DNA of 64,000 nucleotides from CAVSUR01 sp963731285 (lineage in GTDB: Bacteria; Actinomycetota; Actinomycetes; Streptosporangiales; Streptosporangiaceae). Shown here one piece after another: positions 50,555 to 59,736 of this stretch. Within the stretch, counting starts at the first letter, position 1; each line of letters begins with the position of its first letter. The notes beneath the pieces are model-generated. The model was not told the origin of the DNA, ran no database searches, and saw only the letters and a program-made list of their open reading frames with translations. The stretch is from NCBI GenBank assembly GCA_963731285.1, contig CAVSUR010000014.1:310001-374000 (forward strand). Direction: 5' to 3'. A program made the translations under genes and the position numbers.

Positions 50555-51558
50555 CCCGCGGCCCGGGCGGGCACGGCCGGCTGGTGCCTGGCCGCGTACG
50601 CCTGCGCCGCCTCGCGCACCCAGGCGCCGTCCTCGTGCGCTCGCCGCCGCCGCTCGACCCGCTCGGCGTTGCACGGTCCGTCGCCGCTGATCACGCGGGC
50701 GAGCTCGTCCCAGTCGATCGGCCCGAAGTCAAAGTGGCCCCGCTCGGCGTTCCAGCGCAGCTGCTCGTCGGGCGGCGTCAGCCCGAGCACCTCGGCCTGC
50801 GGCACCGTCATGTCGACGAACCGCTGGCGCAGCTCGTCGTTGCTGAACCGCTTGATGCCCCAGGCCGCCGACTGGGCCGAGTGCGACGATTTCTCGTCCG
50901 GCGGCCCGAACATCATCAGGGACGGCCACCAGAACCGGTCGACCGCATCCTGGGCCATCGCGTGCTGCGCCGCCGTGCCGTGCGACAGCGTGTACAAGAT
51001 CTCGAATCCCTGCCGCTGGTGGAACGACTCCTCCTTGCAGATCCGCACCATCGCCCGCGCGTACGGGCCATACGAGCAGCGGCAAAGCGGCACCTGGTTC
51101 ATGATCGCCGCGCCGTCTACCAGCCAGCCGATCGCGCCCACGTCAGCCCAGGTCAGCGTGGGGTAGTTGAAGATGCTGGAGTACTTCTGCCGTCCGGTGT
51201 GCAGCATGTCGATCAGCTCGTCGCGGTCCGCGCCGAGCGTCTCGGCGGCGGAGTACAGGTACAGGCCATGGCCGGCCTCATCTTGCACCTTCGCCAGCAG
51301 GATGCACTTGCGCCGCAGGCTCGGCGCCCGGGTGAGCCAGTTGCCCTCGGGCTGCATCCCGATGATCTCGGAGTGCGCGTGCTGGGCGATCTGCCGGATC
51401 AGCGTCTTGCGATAGCCGTCGGGCATCCAGTCCCGCGGCTCGATCCGCTGATCCCCGGCCAGCAGGGCATCGAACTGCTCCTGGCCCCGCTTCAGGGCCA
51501 CCGCCTCGCCCGGGTCGCCCGCGCCGCGTTCGCCGTCGGTCTCGTAGCTGCCGTACAA
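50551..51558 (-). CDS. paaA: phenylacetyl-CoA epoxidase catalytic subunit PaaA
   Basis: A 335-residue ferritin-like di-iron oxygenase subunit that epoxidises the aromatic ring of phenylacetyl-CoA. Iron-binding and active-site helices are DQRIEPRDWMPDGYRKTLIR, IAQHAHSEIIGMQPEGNWLT, AKVQDEAGHGLYLYSAAETL, ICKEESFHQRQGFEILYTLS and WWPSLMMFGPPDEKSSHSA. TTG (51558) is chosen as start: GGGAGG precedes it and homologues begin with a similar YGxxxxxD segment. An ATG 12 nt upstream overlaps the promoter-like element. Confidence 0.9.
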   Translation of the reverse strand: MYGSYETDGERGAGDPGEAVALKRGQEQFDALLAGDQRIEPRDWMPDGYRKTLIRQIAQHAHSEIIGMQPEGNWLTRAPSLRRKCILLAKVQDEAGHGLYLYSAAETLGADRDELIDMLHTGRQKYSSIFNYPTLTWADVGAIGWLVDGAAIMNQVPLCRCSYGPYARAMVRICKEESFHQRQGFEILYTLSHGTAAQHAMAQDAVDRFWWPSLMMFGPPDEKSSHSAQSAAWGIKRFSNDELRQRFVDMTVPQAEVLGLTPPDEQLRWNAERGHFDFGPIDWDELARVISGDGPCNAERVERRRRAHEDGAWVREAAQAYAARHQPAVPARAAG

Positions 51559-51566
51559 GCGGCCTC

Positions 51567-51590
51567 CCATTACTAAACGAACGTTCGGTA
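51567..51590. promoter_or_regulatory. paaA operator-promoter, copy of the paaZ element
   Basis: Read on the minus strand, CCGAACGTTCG followed by TTTAGTAAT repeats the element upstream of paaZ with one or two changes. The core palindrome CGAACGTTCG is at 51578-51587. It sits right before the paaA start and should place the paaABCDE operon under the same repressor as paaZ and paaG. Confidence 0.7.
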
Positions 51591-51679
51591 ATTATCTCGC
51601 CCGCGCCGCCAGCATGTCAATCCGGACCGCGCCGCTAGGGCGGCGGCGCTCGCGGGCCGGCCGGGGCGGCGGCCATCGG

Positions 51680-52778
51680 CTAGCTCGCCTGAACGTGCAG
51701 CCGGACGCGCGGCCAGGAGTTATTCGCGTATCCCTTCGGGTTCCACAGCGCCTGCGCCGACTCCGGCTGGAGCGCGCCCGTGCTGTCCCAGGCCCGCGCG
51801 ACGATCTCGGCCGGCCCGCTCGCCGGGATGGTAACGGCGGCCCGCCACAGCCGCCATGCGTACTCGCCGGGGTGCTCGCCGAGCTCGGCCAGCTGCCAGC
51901 TCCGGCCGCCGTCTGCGGACACGTCGATCCTGGCCACACTGCGGTCCTCGCCGGCCAGGGCGTAGCCGCGCACCGTGGCCGGCCCCGGGGGAACCGAGTC
52001 GCCGTCGGCCGGTGACAAGATCGCCGAATTCAGCGCGATCGGGCCGAGTGAGATGCCGTCACCTGGCCCGGCTGCGGACGGGTCTGCCCCGGGGGGTAGC
52101 AGCCGGTAAGCGGTGGCCTGGAAGTAGTTGTCCGATGGCCCGGCCAGGGCGGTAATCCGCTGTAGCCACTTGACGCTGCGGGCGCCGACGTATCCGGGCA
52201 CCAGCACCCGCACCGGGCCGCCGTGCACGGCCGGCAACGGCGCGCCGTTCATCTCCCACGCCAGCAGCACCTCCGGCCGCATAGCCTTGCCGGCCGGGAC
52301 TGACCCGCCGTAGCGCTGCGGCGGGTCAGCCAGCTGGGAGACGTCCGGCGCCTCAAAGCCGATGTGCCCGCGCCGCCGGGTCCAGGCCCGCCGCGGCGAG
52401 CACGTCCGCCAGCCGGACTCCGCTCCACCGTGCGGTGGAGGTCGCACCGTCGCGCCACGGGTCCTCGCCGGGGATATCCCGCACGGCGATGAGCCCGGCC
52501 CGCCGGTTGCCCGCGCATTGCAGGGTCACCGCCAGCGTGCGGACCTCGCCCGCCGCCTGCAGGGCCGCCAGCGTGAGCTCCAGCGGGCGCTCGACCAGGC
52601 CGTCCACCGTCAGCCGCCAGGCAGCAGCGTCCAGTTCCTGGATCGGCCCGTGGTTGCGGCTGTAGAACGCGTCCAGCGGAGTCAGCGGGTGGCCAGCCAG
52701 CGCCGACGGCGGTGGCTCGGCGTTGTACGGGTCCTGCTCGTGCACGACCATGTCGTGGCGCTTGCCCCAGCCAGTCAA
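51680..52778 (-). pseudogene. sulfite oxidase (molybdopterin-dependent, with dimerisation domain), frameshifted
   Basis: A two-domain sulfite-oxidase-family enzyme of about 365 residues. The N-terminal Mo domain has MVVHEQDPYNAEPP, FYSRNHGPIQ and the Mo-ligand Cys in AVTLQCAGNRRAGL. The frame then breaks at AGLDPAAR and resumes with HIGFEAPDVSQLADPP, GAPLPAVHGGPVRVLVPGYV and SVKWLQRITAL. The C-terminal Mo-co dimerisation domain follows (IDVSADGGRSWQLAEL). One extra base in the CCC/GGG run at 52367-52369 explains it. No signal peptide is visible. TTG at 52778 is used because WGKRHDMVVHEQ is the family's start region. Confidence 0.82.
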
Positions 52779-52911
52779 CCGGGCATCCTCCCGACGGCAG
52801 CCGCCGGCGGCGCACCCCGGCGGCTGGCGGCCGGCCGCGGCTCGCAGTTCGCGGCGGCCGCCCCGGCGCGCGAGTTAAGTGGCCTTTCCCGGCCCCATGG
52901 CCCGGCAAACC

Positions 52912-52956
52912 GGGCCCCTGGCGAGCGTAATCGAGGCCCTGGGCCAGCGTAATCAG
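52912..52956. repeat. two copies of a ~22-bp repeat
   Basis: CCCCTGGCGAGCGTAATC and CCCTGGGCCAGCGTAATC occur in tandem just after the phosphodiester glycosidase stop, in the 195-nt gap before the sulfite oxidase. No function is apparent. Confidence 0.45.
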
Positions 52957-52973
52957 GGCTCCGGGCGGCGCGG

Positions 52974-54455
52974 TCAGCCAGCTGCGCGGCGGCGCGAGGC
53001 GCCGCCATGAGCGCGGTCCGCCCCGCGCCGGGTGACGCGCACCGGGGTCTTGGCCGACATGGTGATGAAGTCGCGTGACCACCACGAGGCGAAGTACCGG
53101 TCCGGCCCGCCGAACATGTCCGGCAGCAGGTCGGTGCCGCTGGCCGCCGTGGCCGCGGCGGCCGCGCCGTGCGGGCGGAACGTCGAGTAGTTCACCCAGT
53201 CGGTGTTGATGTCGAGTTCCATCGCGCGGACGGCACCAGCCCGGGCCAGGATGTCGGCCAGGGTGGTGATGTTGAGGCCGGGGCCGCCGGCGTACACCAG
53301 GGCCCCGTTGCGGGTGATACCCAGGCCTGATCGCCACACGTCGACCGCGTTACCGAGGGTGAAGCCCCACTGAGTGGTGTCGTTGGGGTTCAGGCCCGGT
53401 ATCGGCTTGCCGTTCTTGACCAGCAGGTCGAGGTTCTGCCGGACCGATACGACGTTCGGTCCGAGGGTGGCGCCCGCCCCGTGGCCCCAGGCCACGATGT
53501 TGGCCGTGCCGTTGCGGTAGATCACGAACGAGGCGGCGCCGCGGCGCAGCGGCAGGATCTTCCTGCCGTCGGTGTAATAGCCGCCGCTGGCGTTGGCCAT
53601 CAGGAAGCCGGCGTTGAACGCCGCGACCAGGCTCCTGGCCGCCTTCGGCCGCACCGGCGCGCTGTGCTTGAACGGGCCGCCGCCGGGGATCGTGCTGCCC
53701 GAGTACAGCGTGGGCGCCAGCAGCCTGGTGTCCATCCAGGCCACGCCGATGACCAGGCTGGTGTGGACGGCATCGGGGCGAACCCAGGTCTCATAGACCG
53801 CCGGGAGCCCGGCCACCCGCCGTCCGGCGGGGTGCCAGACGCCCTCGCCGGGCAGCCGGTGCCCGGCGGGTGAGGTCATCCGGTGCGGGGCGGGCAGGTG
53901 CAGGATGGTGGTGCGGGTGACCGCGGAGCCCTCCGCGCCCAGCTTCGGGATCGCCGACTCAGCCGGCTTCCCGCCCACCGGGGGCGGGTGGTGGGAGTAC
54001 CACTGATTCTCGGCCCAGTTGACCACGGAGCTGAAACCGTGGGTGCGCAGCCATTCGGCACCGCGGGCGCCGGCCGAGGTGCCGAGCCCCGGGTCGGTCA
54101 GCGCGCTGCCCAGCGATATCCACACCGGGGTGAGTACCAGGATGACCGCGCAGACGGCCGAAAGGAACGGATGCCGCCCGACGATCGTCCGCCGCGCAGC
54201 CCGGATCTGCTTGCGGCGAGCCCGGCCTGACCGACGGCGCCGCGGCGCACGCTGCGCCCCCCTCGCGCCTGCGGCGGCTTCCGGGCCTGGCGCGCCTGTG
54301 GCGGCCTGCGGCGGCGCGCCCTGACGGGGGTCCGCCTGCTCCCGGCCAGACCGCGCCGCGCCAGGCGGGCCGGAGCGCCTGGCGGGGTCACGCCCGGCTG
54401 GCCGCTGCGGGTACACGCTGGTGCGCCGCGGTGGCAGCTGGCCGTCACCGTGCAT
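52974..54455 (-). CDS. membrane-anchored phosphodiester glycosidase (NAGPA domain) protein
   Basis: A 493-residue protein. Residues 1-90 are an Arg/Pro/Ala-rich cytoplasmic tail; a single membrane helix follows (FLSAVCAVILVLTPVWISLG, about 100-120); the rest is extracytoplasmic. The C-terminal NAGPA/phosphodiester glycosidase domain (about 250-480) has VAAFNAGFLMANASGGYYTD, GAASFVIYRNGTANIVAWG, NGALVYAGGPGLNI and the acidic ALELDINTD-like MELDINTDWVNYS. Such domains remove sugars from phosphodiester-linked glycans, so it may edit envelope glycopolymers. The exact start in the low-complexity N-terminus is uncertain. Confidence 0.85.
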   Translation of the reverse strand: MHGDGQLPPRRTSVYPQRPAGRDPARRSGPPGAARSGREQADPRQGAPPQAATGAPGPEAAAGARGAQRAPRRRRSGRARRKQIRAARRTIVGRHPFLSAVCAVILVLTPVWISLGSALTDPGLGTSAGARGAEWLRTHGFSSVVNWAENQWYSHHPPPVGGKPAESAIPKLGAEGSAVTRTTILHLPAPHRMTSPAGHRLPGEGVWHPAGRRVAGLPAVYETWVRPDAVHTSLVIGVAWMDTRLLAPTLYSGSTIPGGGPFKHSAPVRPKAARSLVAAFNAGFLMANASGGYYTDGRKILPLRRGAASFVIYRNGTANIVAWGHGAGATLGPNVVSVRQNLDLLVKNGKPIPGLNPNDTTQWGFTLGNAVDVWRSGLGITRNGALVYAGGPGLNITTLADILARAGAVRAMELDINTDWVNYSTFRPHGAAAAATAASGTDLLPDMFGGPDRYFASWWSRDFITMSAKTPVRVTRRGADRAHGGASRRRAAG

Positions 54456-54638
54456 CAGTGCTTGTTCCTCATCTCGCTCAGTCTGTCTGACGATCGTGAA
54501 GCTGGCGTGAACCAGAAGCTCGTGACACCGGACCCGGCCTCCCGAGCGTAAGACAGCCGGCCCGGTGCCGGCGCCATCGACAGCCGAAATGGCCGGCCGG
54601 GTCTCGCCGCGGCCCGGTGCCTCGCCCCGGCAGGCCGC

Positions 54639-55841
54639 TCAGGGCTGCAGGACGACCTTCAGGCAGCCCTCGGTCTTGTCCCGGAAGACCTGATAGCCGC
54701 GCGGGGCTTCCTCCAGCGGCAGGTGATGGGTGGCGAACTGCCGCACGCCGAGCGGGTCACGCTCATCGCTCACGATCGGCAGCAGGGCGTCGGTCCAGCG
54801 GCGCACATGCGCCTGTCCCATGCGCAGCTGCACCCCCCGGTCGAACATCTCCATCAGCGGCATCGGGTCGATCTCGCCGCCGTAGACGCCGCTGACCGAG
54901 ACCGTGCCGCCGCGGCGCACGGCCTTGACCGCCGTGTGCAGGGCATCAAGCCGGTCCAGGGCCGCCTTGTCGGTCACCCGCGCCGCCACCGCATCCGGCA
55001 GCAGGCCGGTGGCCTTCTGCGCCACCTCGGTGAGCTTGCTGCTGCGCGCCTGGCCGTAGCCGTGCGCCTCCATGCCGACGGCGTCGATCACGGCGTCAGG
55101 GCCGCGGTCGTCCGCCATCTCGATCAGCGTCGCGGCGGTGTCGCCGAGCGCGTCCGGGTCCAGCGTCTCGGCCCCGGATCGCTCCGCCGCGGCCCGCCGC
55201 TCCGGCACCGGGTCCACCCCGATGACTCGCGTCACGCCCAGGTGCCGGGCGATCCGGGCGCAGAACTGGCCGACCGGCCCGAGGCCCAGCACGGCCAGCG
55301 TCCCGCCCGGCGGGACATCGGCATAGGCCACGGCCTGGTAGGCGGTCGGCAGGATGTCGGACAGGTAGAGGAACTGCTCGTCCGGCGGTCCGGCCGGGAT
55401 CTTGACCGGGCCGAACTGTGCCTGCGGCACCCGCAGGAACTGCGCCTGGCCGCCTGGTACCGAGCCGTACAGCGAGGTGTAGCCGAACAGCGCCGCGCCT
55501 TTGCCCTGGCCGCGCACCTGGGTGGTCTCGCACTGGGCGAACAGGCCGCGGCTGCACATCCAGCAGCTGCCGCACGAGATGTTGAACGGGATGACGACCC
55601 TGTCCCCTGGCCGCAGGTTCGCGACCTCGCCGCCGACTTCCTCGACGACGCCCATGGCCTCGTGACCGAGCACGTCACCCGGCGTCAGGAACGGCCCGAG
55701 CACACCGTACAGGTGCAGGTCGGAGCCGCAGATCGCGGTGGACGTAACCCGGATAACCGCATCGGTCGGCTCCTCGATCCGCGGATCAGGGACGTCAGTG
55801 ACCTGCACATCCTCATTACCCTGCCACGTCAGCGCCCGCAT
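54639..55841 (-). CDS. zinc-dependent alcohol dehydrogenase, formaldehyde-dehydrogenase-like
   Basis: A 400-residue medium-chain dehydrogenase. Catalytic zinc ligands are in STAICGSDLHLYG and GHEAMGVVEEVG; the structural zinc loop is in CGSCWMCSRGLFAQC; the NAD fold is LAVLGLGPVGQFCARIA. It belongs to the group of glutathione-independent formaldehyde dehydrogenase-like proteins, with the long C-terminal insert (SSKLTEVAQKATGLLPDAVA). The substrate is unproven. The ATG is the first in frame. No operon partner lies close. Confidence 0.92.
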   Translation of the reverse strand: MRALTWQGNEDVQVTDVPDPRIEEPTDAVIRVTSTAICGSDLHLYGVLGPFLTPGDVLGHEAMGVVEEVGGEVANLRPGDRVVIPFNISCGSCWMCSRGLFAQCETTQVRGQGKGAALFGYTSLYGSVPGGQAQFLRVPQAQFGPVKIPAGPPDEQFLYLSDILPTAYQAVAYADVPPGGTLAVLGLGPVGQFCARIARHLGVTRVIGVDPVPERRAAAERSGAETLDPDALGDTAATLIEMADDRGPDAVIDAVGMEAHGYGQARSSKLTEVAQKATGLLPDAVAARVTDKAALDRLDALHTAVKAVRRGGTVSVSGVYGGEIDPMPLMEMFDRGVQLRMGQAHVRRWTDALLPIVSDERDPLGVRQFATHHLPLEEAPRGYQVFRDKTEGCLKVVLQP

Positions 55842-55908
55842 ACTGTGCTCCGTCCTTCCGTTACGCGGCCCGGCCGTGCCGCGGGCCGACGCCAGCTTTG
55901 ATGCGCGG

Positions 55909-56601
55909 TCAGGCAGCCAGCTCCGCGGCCGCCACCCGCAGGTCCGCTACCAGGCCGTCGAACAGGGCGTCCCGGTCGCCGGCCCGCAGCACCGCCGAGG
56001 GGTGGATGGTCGAGACCACGGTGACCTTGTGCTCCCCGGCTCCGTGTTCCGCCGAACCGTCCGCCCGCGGCCAGGGCAGCGGGACGCCGCGCTGCGCATT
56101 CACCCGGAACGACCCGCCGAACAGCGCCTGCCCGGCGGTCGCGCCGAGCGTCACCACCACCGACGGGCGCAGGGCGGCCAGCTCGGCGTCGAGCCAGGGG
56201 CGGCACGCCCGCACCTGCCCGGTGTCCGGCCGCTCGTGGATCCGCCGCTTGCCGCCGCGCGAGTCGGGCTTCCACCGGAAGTGCTTGACCGCGTTGGTCT
56301 TGTAAGCGGTGCCCGGCTCGATGCCCGCTGCCGCGAGCGCACGGTCGAGCAGCTTGCCCGCCGGGCCGACAAACGGCGTGCCCTGCCGGTCCTCGGCGTC
56401 CCCGGGCTGCTCGCCGATCAGCATCATCGGCGCCTGCTTGCGGCCCTGGCCGAAGACCGTCTGGGTGGCGCGCTCGTACAGGTCGCAGCCGCGGCAGTGC
56501 TGTGCCGCGGCGGCCAGGCCGGTGAGCGTGACCGCGGCGCGGGGCACGTAGGAGCCGGCGCCCCGGTGCTCACGGCTGACGCCCGGACGCTGCTGGCTCA
56601 C
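55909..56601 (-). CDS. udgX: UdgX-type uracil-DNA glycosylase/binding protein
   Basis: A 230-residue UdgX, a family 4-like uracil-DNA glycosylase known from Mycobacterium smegmatis to form a covalent bond with the abasic site it makes. Motif A is IGEQPGDAEDRQGTPFVGPA; the 4Fe-4S Cys include CRGCDLY and others; the diagnostic R-loop GGKRRIHERP carries the His that becomes covalently linked; motif B is STIHPSAVLRA. The GTG start lies within a 17-bp duplication (GTGAGCCAG twice); a better ribosome site serves the upstream copy, which is out of frame. Confidence 0.9.
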   Translation of the reverse strand: MSQQRPGVSREHRGAGSYVPRAAVTLTGLAAAAQHCRGCDLYERATQTVFGQGRKQAPMMLIGEQPGDAEDRQGTPFVGPAGKLLDRALAAAGIEPGTAYKTNAVKHFRWKPDSRGGKRRIHERPDTGQVRACRPWLDAELAALRPSVVVTLGATAGQALFGGSFRVNAQRGVPLPWPRADGSAEHGAGEHKVTVVSTIHPSAVLRAGDRDALFDGLVADLRVAAAELAA

Positions 56602-56793
56602 GGTCGCCCCTGGCTCACGGTTGCCTCCTGGCCTTGGAGTGTCTGCCTCGACTACCTCATGAGCCGAGGGCGAAACCTCGCGCCCGCTGCCGGCTCGCCC
56701 GGCCCGGCAGGTCCGTGCCCGGCACGCTGCTGCCCGGGACACTGCTGCCCGGGACGCGCGGCCGGCCCGGTCCGGGGGGTGCATCATGGACCG

Positions 56794-57325
56794 ATGCCGC
56801 TGTTTGCCTTCGAGGGCCGCGAGCCGGCCGTCAGCCCGGACGCCTGGATCGCACCGACCGCCACCCTGGTCGGGGACGTGCACGTCGAGGCGGGCGCGTC
56901 CGTCTGGTACGGAGCCGTGCTGCGCGCCGACTTCAGCCCGATCGTGGTCCGCCGCGGCGCCAACGTGCAGGACGGATCGATCCTGCACGGTGACCGTGAC
57001 GTGGTAACCGAGGTGGGCGAGGGCGCCACCGTCGGGCACTTGTGCGTCGTGCACGGCGCCGTGCTCGGCGCCGAGGCGCTGATCGGCAACGGCGCGACCG
57101 TGCTGGACGGGGCGAGGGTCGGCGCGCGTGCGCTCGTCGCGGCGGGCACCACGGTACCGCCGGGCCTGACGGTCCCGGACGGGATGCTCGCGGTCGGCGT
57201 GCCAGGCCCGGGTCACCGGCCCGGTCACCGGCCGGGCGCTGCAGTGGGTGCGGACCAATCCCGAGATCTACCGGCAGCTCGCCCGCCGTCATGCGGCCGG
57301 CGGCCGCCCGGTCCCCTGGCCCTGA
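56794..57325 (+). pseudogene. gamma-carbonic anhydrase family protein, frameshifted near the 3' end
   Basis: A left-handed beta-helix hexapeptide-repeat protein of the gamma-carbonic-anhydrase family: VSPDAWIAPTATLVGDVHVE, VWYGAVLRADFSPIVVRRGA, NVQDGSILHG, and the zinc-ligand repeats VGHLCVVHGAVLG. After LAVGVPG one extra C (in CCAGGCCCGGG, about 57205) shifts the frame; with it removed the protein ends RVTGPVTGRALQWVRTNPEI, then YRQLARRHAAGG and a TGA at 57325. The unshifted frame runs on into unrelated codons. Corrected length is about 176, normal for the family. Confidence 0.82.
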
Positions 57326-57337
57326 CCTGTTACCGGC

Positions 57338-57694
57338 TCACCGTGGCTCGTCAGCGGCGATGACGCGCAGGCCAGGTGTCCCGTCCCAGCCGAGGATGGA
57401 CAGCAGCGTGAGAAGCCGGCGCGGCACCCGATGCAGCACGACCCGGCGTTCGCCGCCGAACCCGTCGGCCCCAGGCCCGGCCCCGCCGGGATCGAGCCCC
57501 GGGGCCGTCAGGCGGACCAGCACCCGCAATCCCGCCAGGTCGCAGAAGGCCAGCCCAGCCAGGTCAATGTGCACTTCGGGCGCCCCGGCGGCGAGTTCTT
57601 CGAGCGCCGCCGCCACGCCGGGACAGTTGTCCTCATCGACCTCGCCGGCCAGGGCGACGGCACCCGCGTCCCAGAGCCGGGTGATGCGCAGCAT
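57338..57694 (-). CDS. STAS-domain protein (anti-sigma factor antagonist-like)
   Basis: A 118-residue STAS domain from the ATG at MLRITRLWDAGAVALAGEVD. The central VHIDLAGLAFCDLAGLRVLV corresponds to the phosphorylation loop of SpoIIAA-type antagonists, but the usual phospho-Ser position (D-S-x-G) is Leu (D-L-A-G). So it probably cannot be switched by an anti-sigma kinase in the classical way. A 17-residue N-terminal extension is possible from an upstream start. No partner kinase or sigma factor gene is nearby. Confidence 0.8.
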   Translation of the reverse strand: MLRITRLWDAGAVALAGEVDEDNCPGVAAALEELAAGAPEVHIDLAGLAFCDLAGLRVLVRLTAPGLDPGGAGPGADGFGGERRVVLHRVPRRLLTLLSILGWDGTPGLRVIAADEPR

Positions 57695-57959
57695 GCCATC
57701 GTCGTAGGCAGCATCGCGACCGTCGCCGCCGGATGCACCGCCCACATCTGTCTCCGCGATCCCGAGAAGCAGCTGGCGAGCCCGCGCCTGGCGGGCCGCC
57801 TCGGCCCGTGACCCGGTCTCTCAGAACTGTGCTGACCCGCCGGGTCCCGGCCGGGAAATTATCGCGGCGCGGCGGTTGGCTGGCAATGCGAACCGCAATG
57901 ATGCAGCCGGAGATGACAGCCGCGCGGGCCGCCGGCCGTATGGACGGGCGGCGAGGCCA

Positions 57960-58409
57960 TTACATGCCCGCGGCCAGCTCGTGCAGTCCGCGCAGTAGCG
58001 CGTCCCGGCCCTGCGGGCTCATGGACTCAAGCAGCACCGAGATGGCGGTCTGCCGCTGGCCTCGGATCCAGGTCACCAGGCGCCGCCCGGATTCGGTCAT
58101 CTGCAGCGCTATCTCGCGCCGGCTGGTCTCCGCCCGCTCCCGCGTCACCAGATCGGCGAGCACCAGGCGGTCGCACAGCCTGCTGGCGGCCGATGCGGAC
58201 GTGCCGAGCGCGCGCGCCAGCCCGCCCAGGCTGAGGTGGCCCGAGCGCTCGATGACCAGCAGTGCCCGCAGCTGCGCTTCGGGCAGCACTGAGCCCAGCT
58301 GCTCGACGGCCCTGTCCCATACTTCGATCAGGACCGTTAGTCCCCGGTCGGTGACAGCGGCAGCCTCGTCAGCTGACGCGCCGGCGAACCGGGTCGGATC
58401 GCGTTCCAT
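57960..58409 (-). CDS. MarR-family transcriptional regulator
   Basis: A 149-residue winged-helix regulator: LTVLIEVWDRAVEQLGSVLP, the HTH LSLGGLARALGTSASAASRL, the wing VTRERAETSRREIALQMTES, and the dimerisation helix at the C-terminus. The ATG at MERDPTRFAG is preferred to a start 32 codons upstream in low-complexity sequence. The gene is divergent from the first GT2 gene, with 160 nt between the starts, so it may regulate the glycan cluster (inference). Confidence 0.87.
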   Translation of the reverse strand: MERDPTRFAGASADEAAAVTDRGLTVLIEVWDRAVEQLGSVLPEAQLRALLVIERSGHLSLGGLARALGTSASAASRLCDRLVLADLVTRERAETSRREIALQMTESGRRLVTWIRGQRQTAISVLLESMSPQGRDALLRGLHELAAGM

Positions 58410-58570
58410 CGGAAAGCTCCGCGTCAGGCTCGGTGATGCAGGCAACACCTGAGCACTAACCTGTTCTGGCCATTTCATGCAGGCCGCGGACCGGCGCCTG
58501 CCCATGGCCGGTCTCTCAGGCCGGCCATATTTGCCGTTTCCGGTTCTGGCCTGCGGGCAGAGGCCCGCTC

Positions 58571-59722
58571 ATGCCCGCCCGCCATAATGTGCCTCAGCCC
58601 GCCGTCACCGTGGTTATTGCCACCCGGAATCGGTCTGGCGAGCTGTGCCGGACCCTGGGCGAGCTTGCCGCGCTGCCCGAGCGCCCGCCCGTGATCGTCG
58701 TTGATAATGCTTCTGCCGACGGCACCCCGGCCGCCGTCGCCGCCCGGTTTCCCGCCGTGCAGGTGGTGCGGCTGGCCCGCAACCGCGGCGCATGGGCCCG
58801 TAACATCGGGGCCGCCCGTGCCGCGACCCGGCACGTAGCCTTCAGCGACGACGACTCCTGGTGGGAACACGGATCACTGACCCGGGCCGTCGCGGCGCTG
58901 GACGCCTCGCCGCGGCTAGGGCTGGTGGCGGCGCGGACCCTGGTCGGTCCGCAGCAGGCCGACGATCCGATCAACGGGCAGCTCGCCGCCAGCCCGCTGC
59001 CCGCTGGCTCGCTGCCCGGCCCGCGCGTGCTCGGCTTCCTGGCTTGCGCTGCGGTCGTGCGCCGCTCGGCCTTCTTGTCGGTCGGCGGGTTCAGCAGGCT
59101 GCTGCTGCTCGGCGGCGAGGAGGAGCTGCTCGCCATGGACCTGGCCGCGGCCGGCTGGGCCGCGGCCTACCTGGACCAGGTCGTGGCCTCGCACTGGCCG
59201 TCATCTCAGCGGAATCCGGCCAGCCGACGGCGACTGGCCGCGCGCAACGAGGTTCTCATCGCGCTGCTGCGCCGCCCGCCGGATGTCGCGCTGACGGCTG
59301 TCACCGGCCTGGCCGCCCGGCTGCCCTATGACCGTACGGCCGCCGGGGCACTGGCCAGCCTGGTGCCTGCGCTGCCGCAGGCCCTGCGGGGCCGCCGGGC
59401 CCTTCCCCCGGAAGTGGAGGCGCAGGTCCGGCTGCTGAAGTGTGAGCGTCCTGCTGGCGGTCCCGGTGGCGGTCCTGACGGCGGTCCGGCCGCCGGCGGA
59501 GCAAGGCCCGCAGCCGCCCGTGACCGGCCGGTTGAGCTAGCCCCAAGCCGGGTAGCGAGGTGGCTCGCATGGAGCGAGGGTGGCGGTCGCGCACCGGCGC
59601 GTGGACAATCGGGTACCGGCGAGAGGACGGCTGTGGCAGACGTAGCTGACATGGGACGGCGGAGCCGCCCGGCCGGGACGAGCCGGGCCGCCGCCGGGCC
59701 GCAGCCGGGAGAACCACGCTGA
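58571..59722 (+). CDS. family 2 glycosyltransferase with extended C-terminus
   Basis: A 383-residue GT2 (GT-A fold) enzyme. VTVVIATRNRSGELCRTLGE opens the fold; VIVVDNASADG binds nucleotide; the DxD motif is VAFSDDDSWW; the acceptor-side segment is LLLLGGEEELLAMDLAAAGW. From residue 300 onward the sequence becomes Pro/Gly/Arg-rich low complexity with no domain, so part of it may be non-native. It is closely similar in layout to the GT2 two genes downstream (shared GGEEELL...DLAAAGW). It transfers an unknown sugar, probably to an envelope glycan. Confidence 0.88.
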   Translation: MPARHNVPQPAVTVVIATRNRSGELCRTLGELAALPERPPVIVVDNASADGTPAAVAARFPAVQVVRLARNRGAWARNIGAARAATRHVAFSDDDSWWEHGSLTRAVAALDASPRLGLVAARTLVGPQQADDPINGQLAASPLPAGSLPGPRVLGFLACAAVVRRSAFLSVGGFSRLLLLGGEEELLAMDLAAAGWAAAYLDQVVASHWPSSQRNPASRRRLAARNEVLIALLRRPPDVALTAVTGLAARLPYDRTAAGALASLVPALPQALRGRRALPPEVEAQVRLLKCERPAGGPGGGPDGGPAAGGARPAAARDRPVELAPSRVARWLAWSEGGGRAPARGQSGTGERTAVADVADMGRRSRPAGTSRAAAGPQPGEPR

Positions 59723-59736
59723 CCGGGCTGTCCGCG

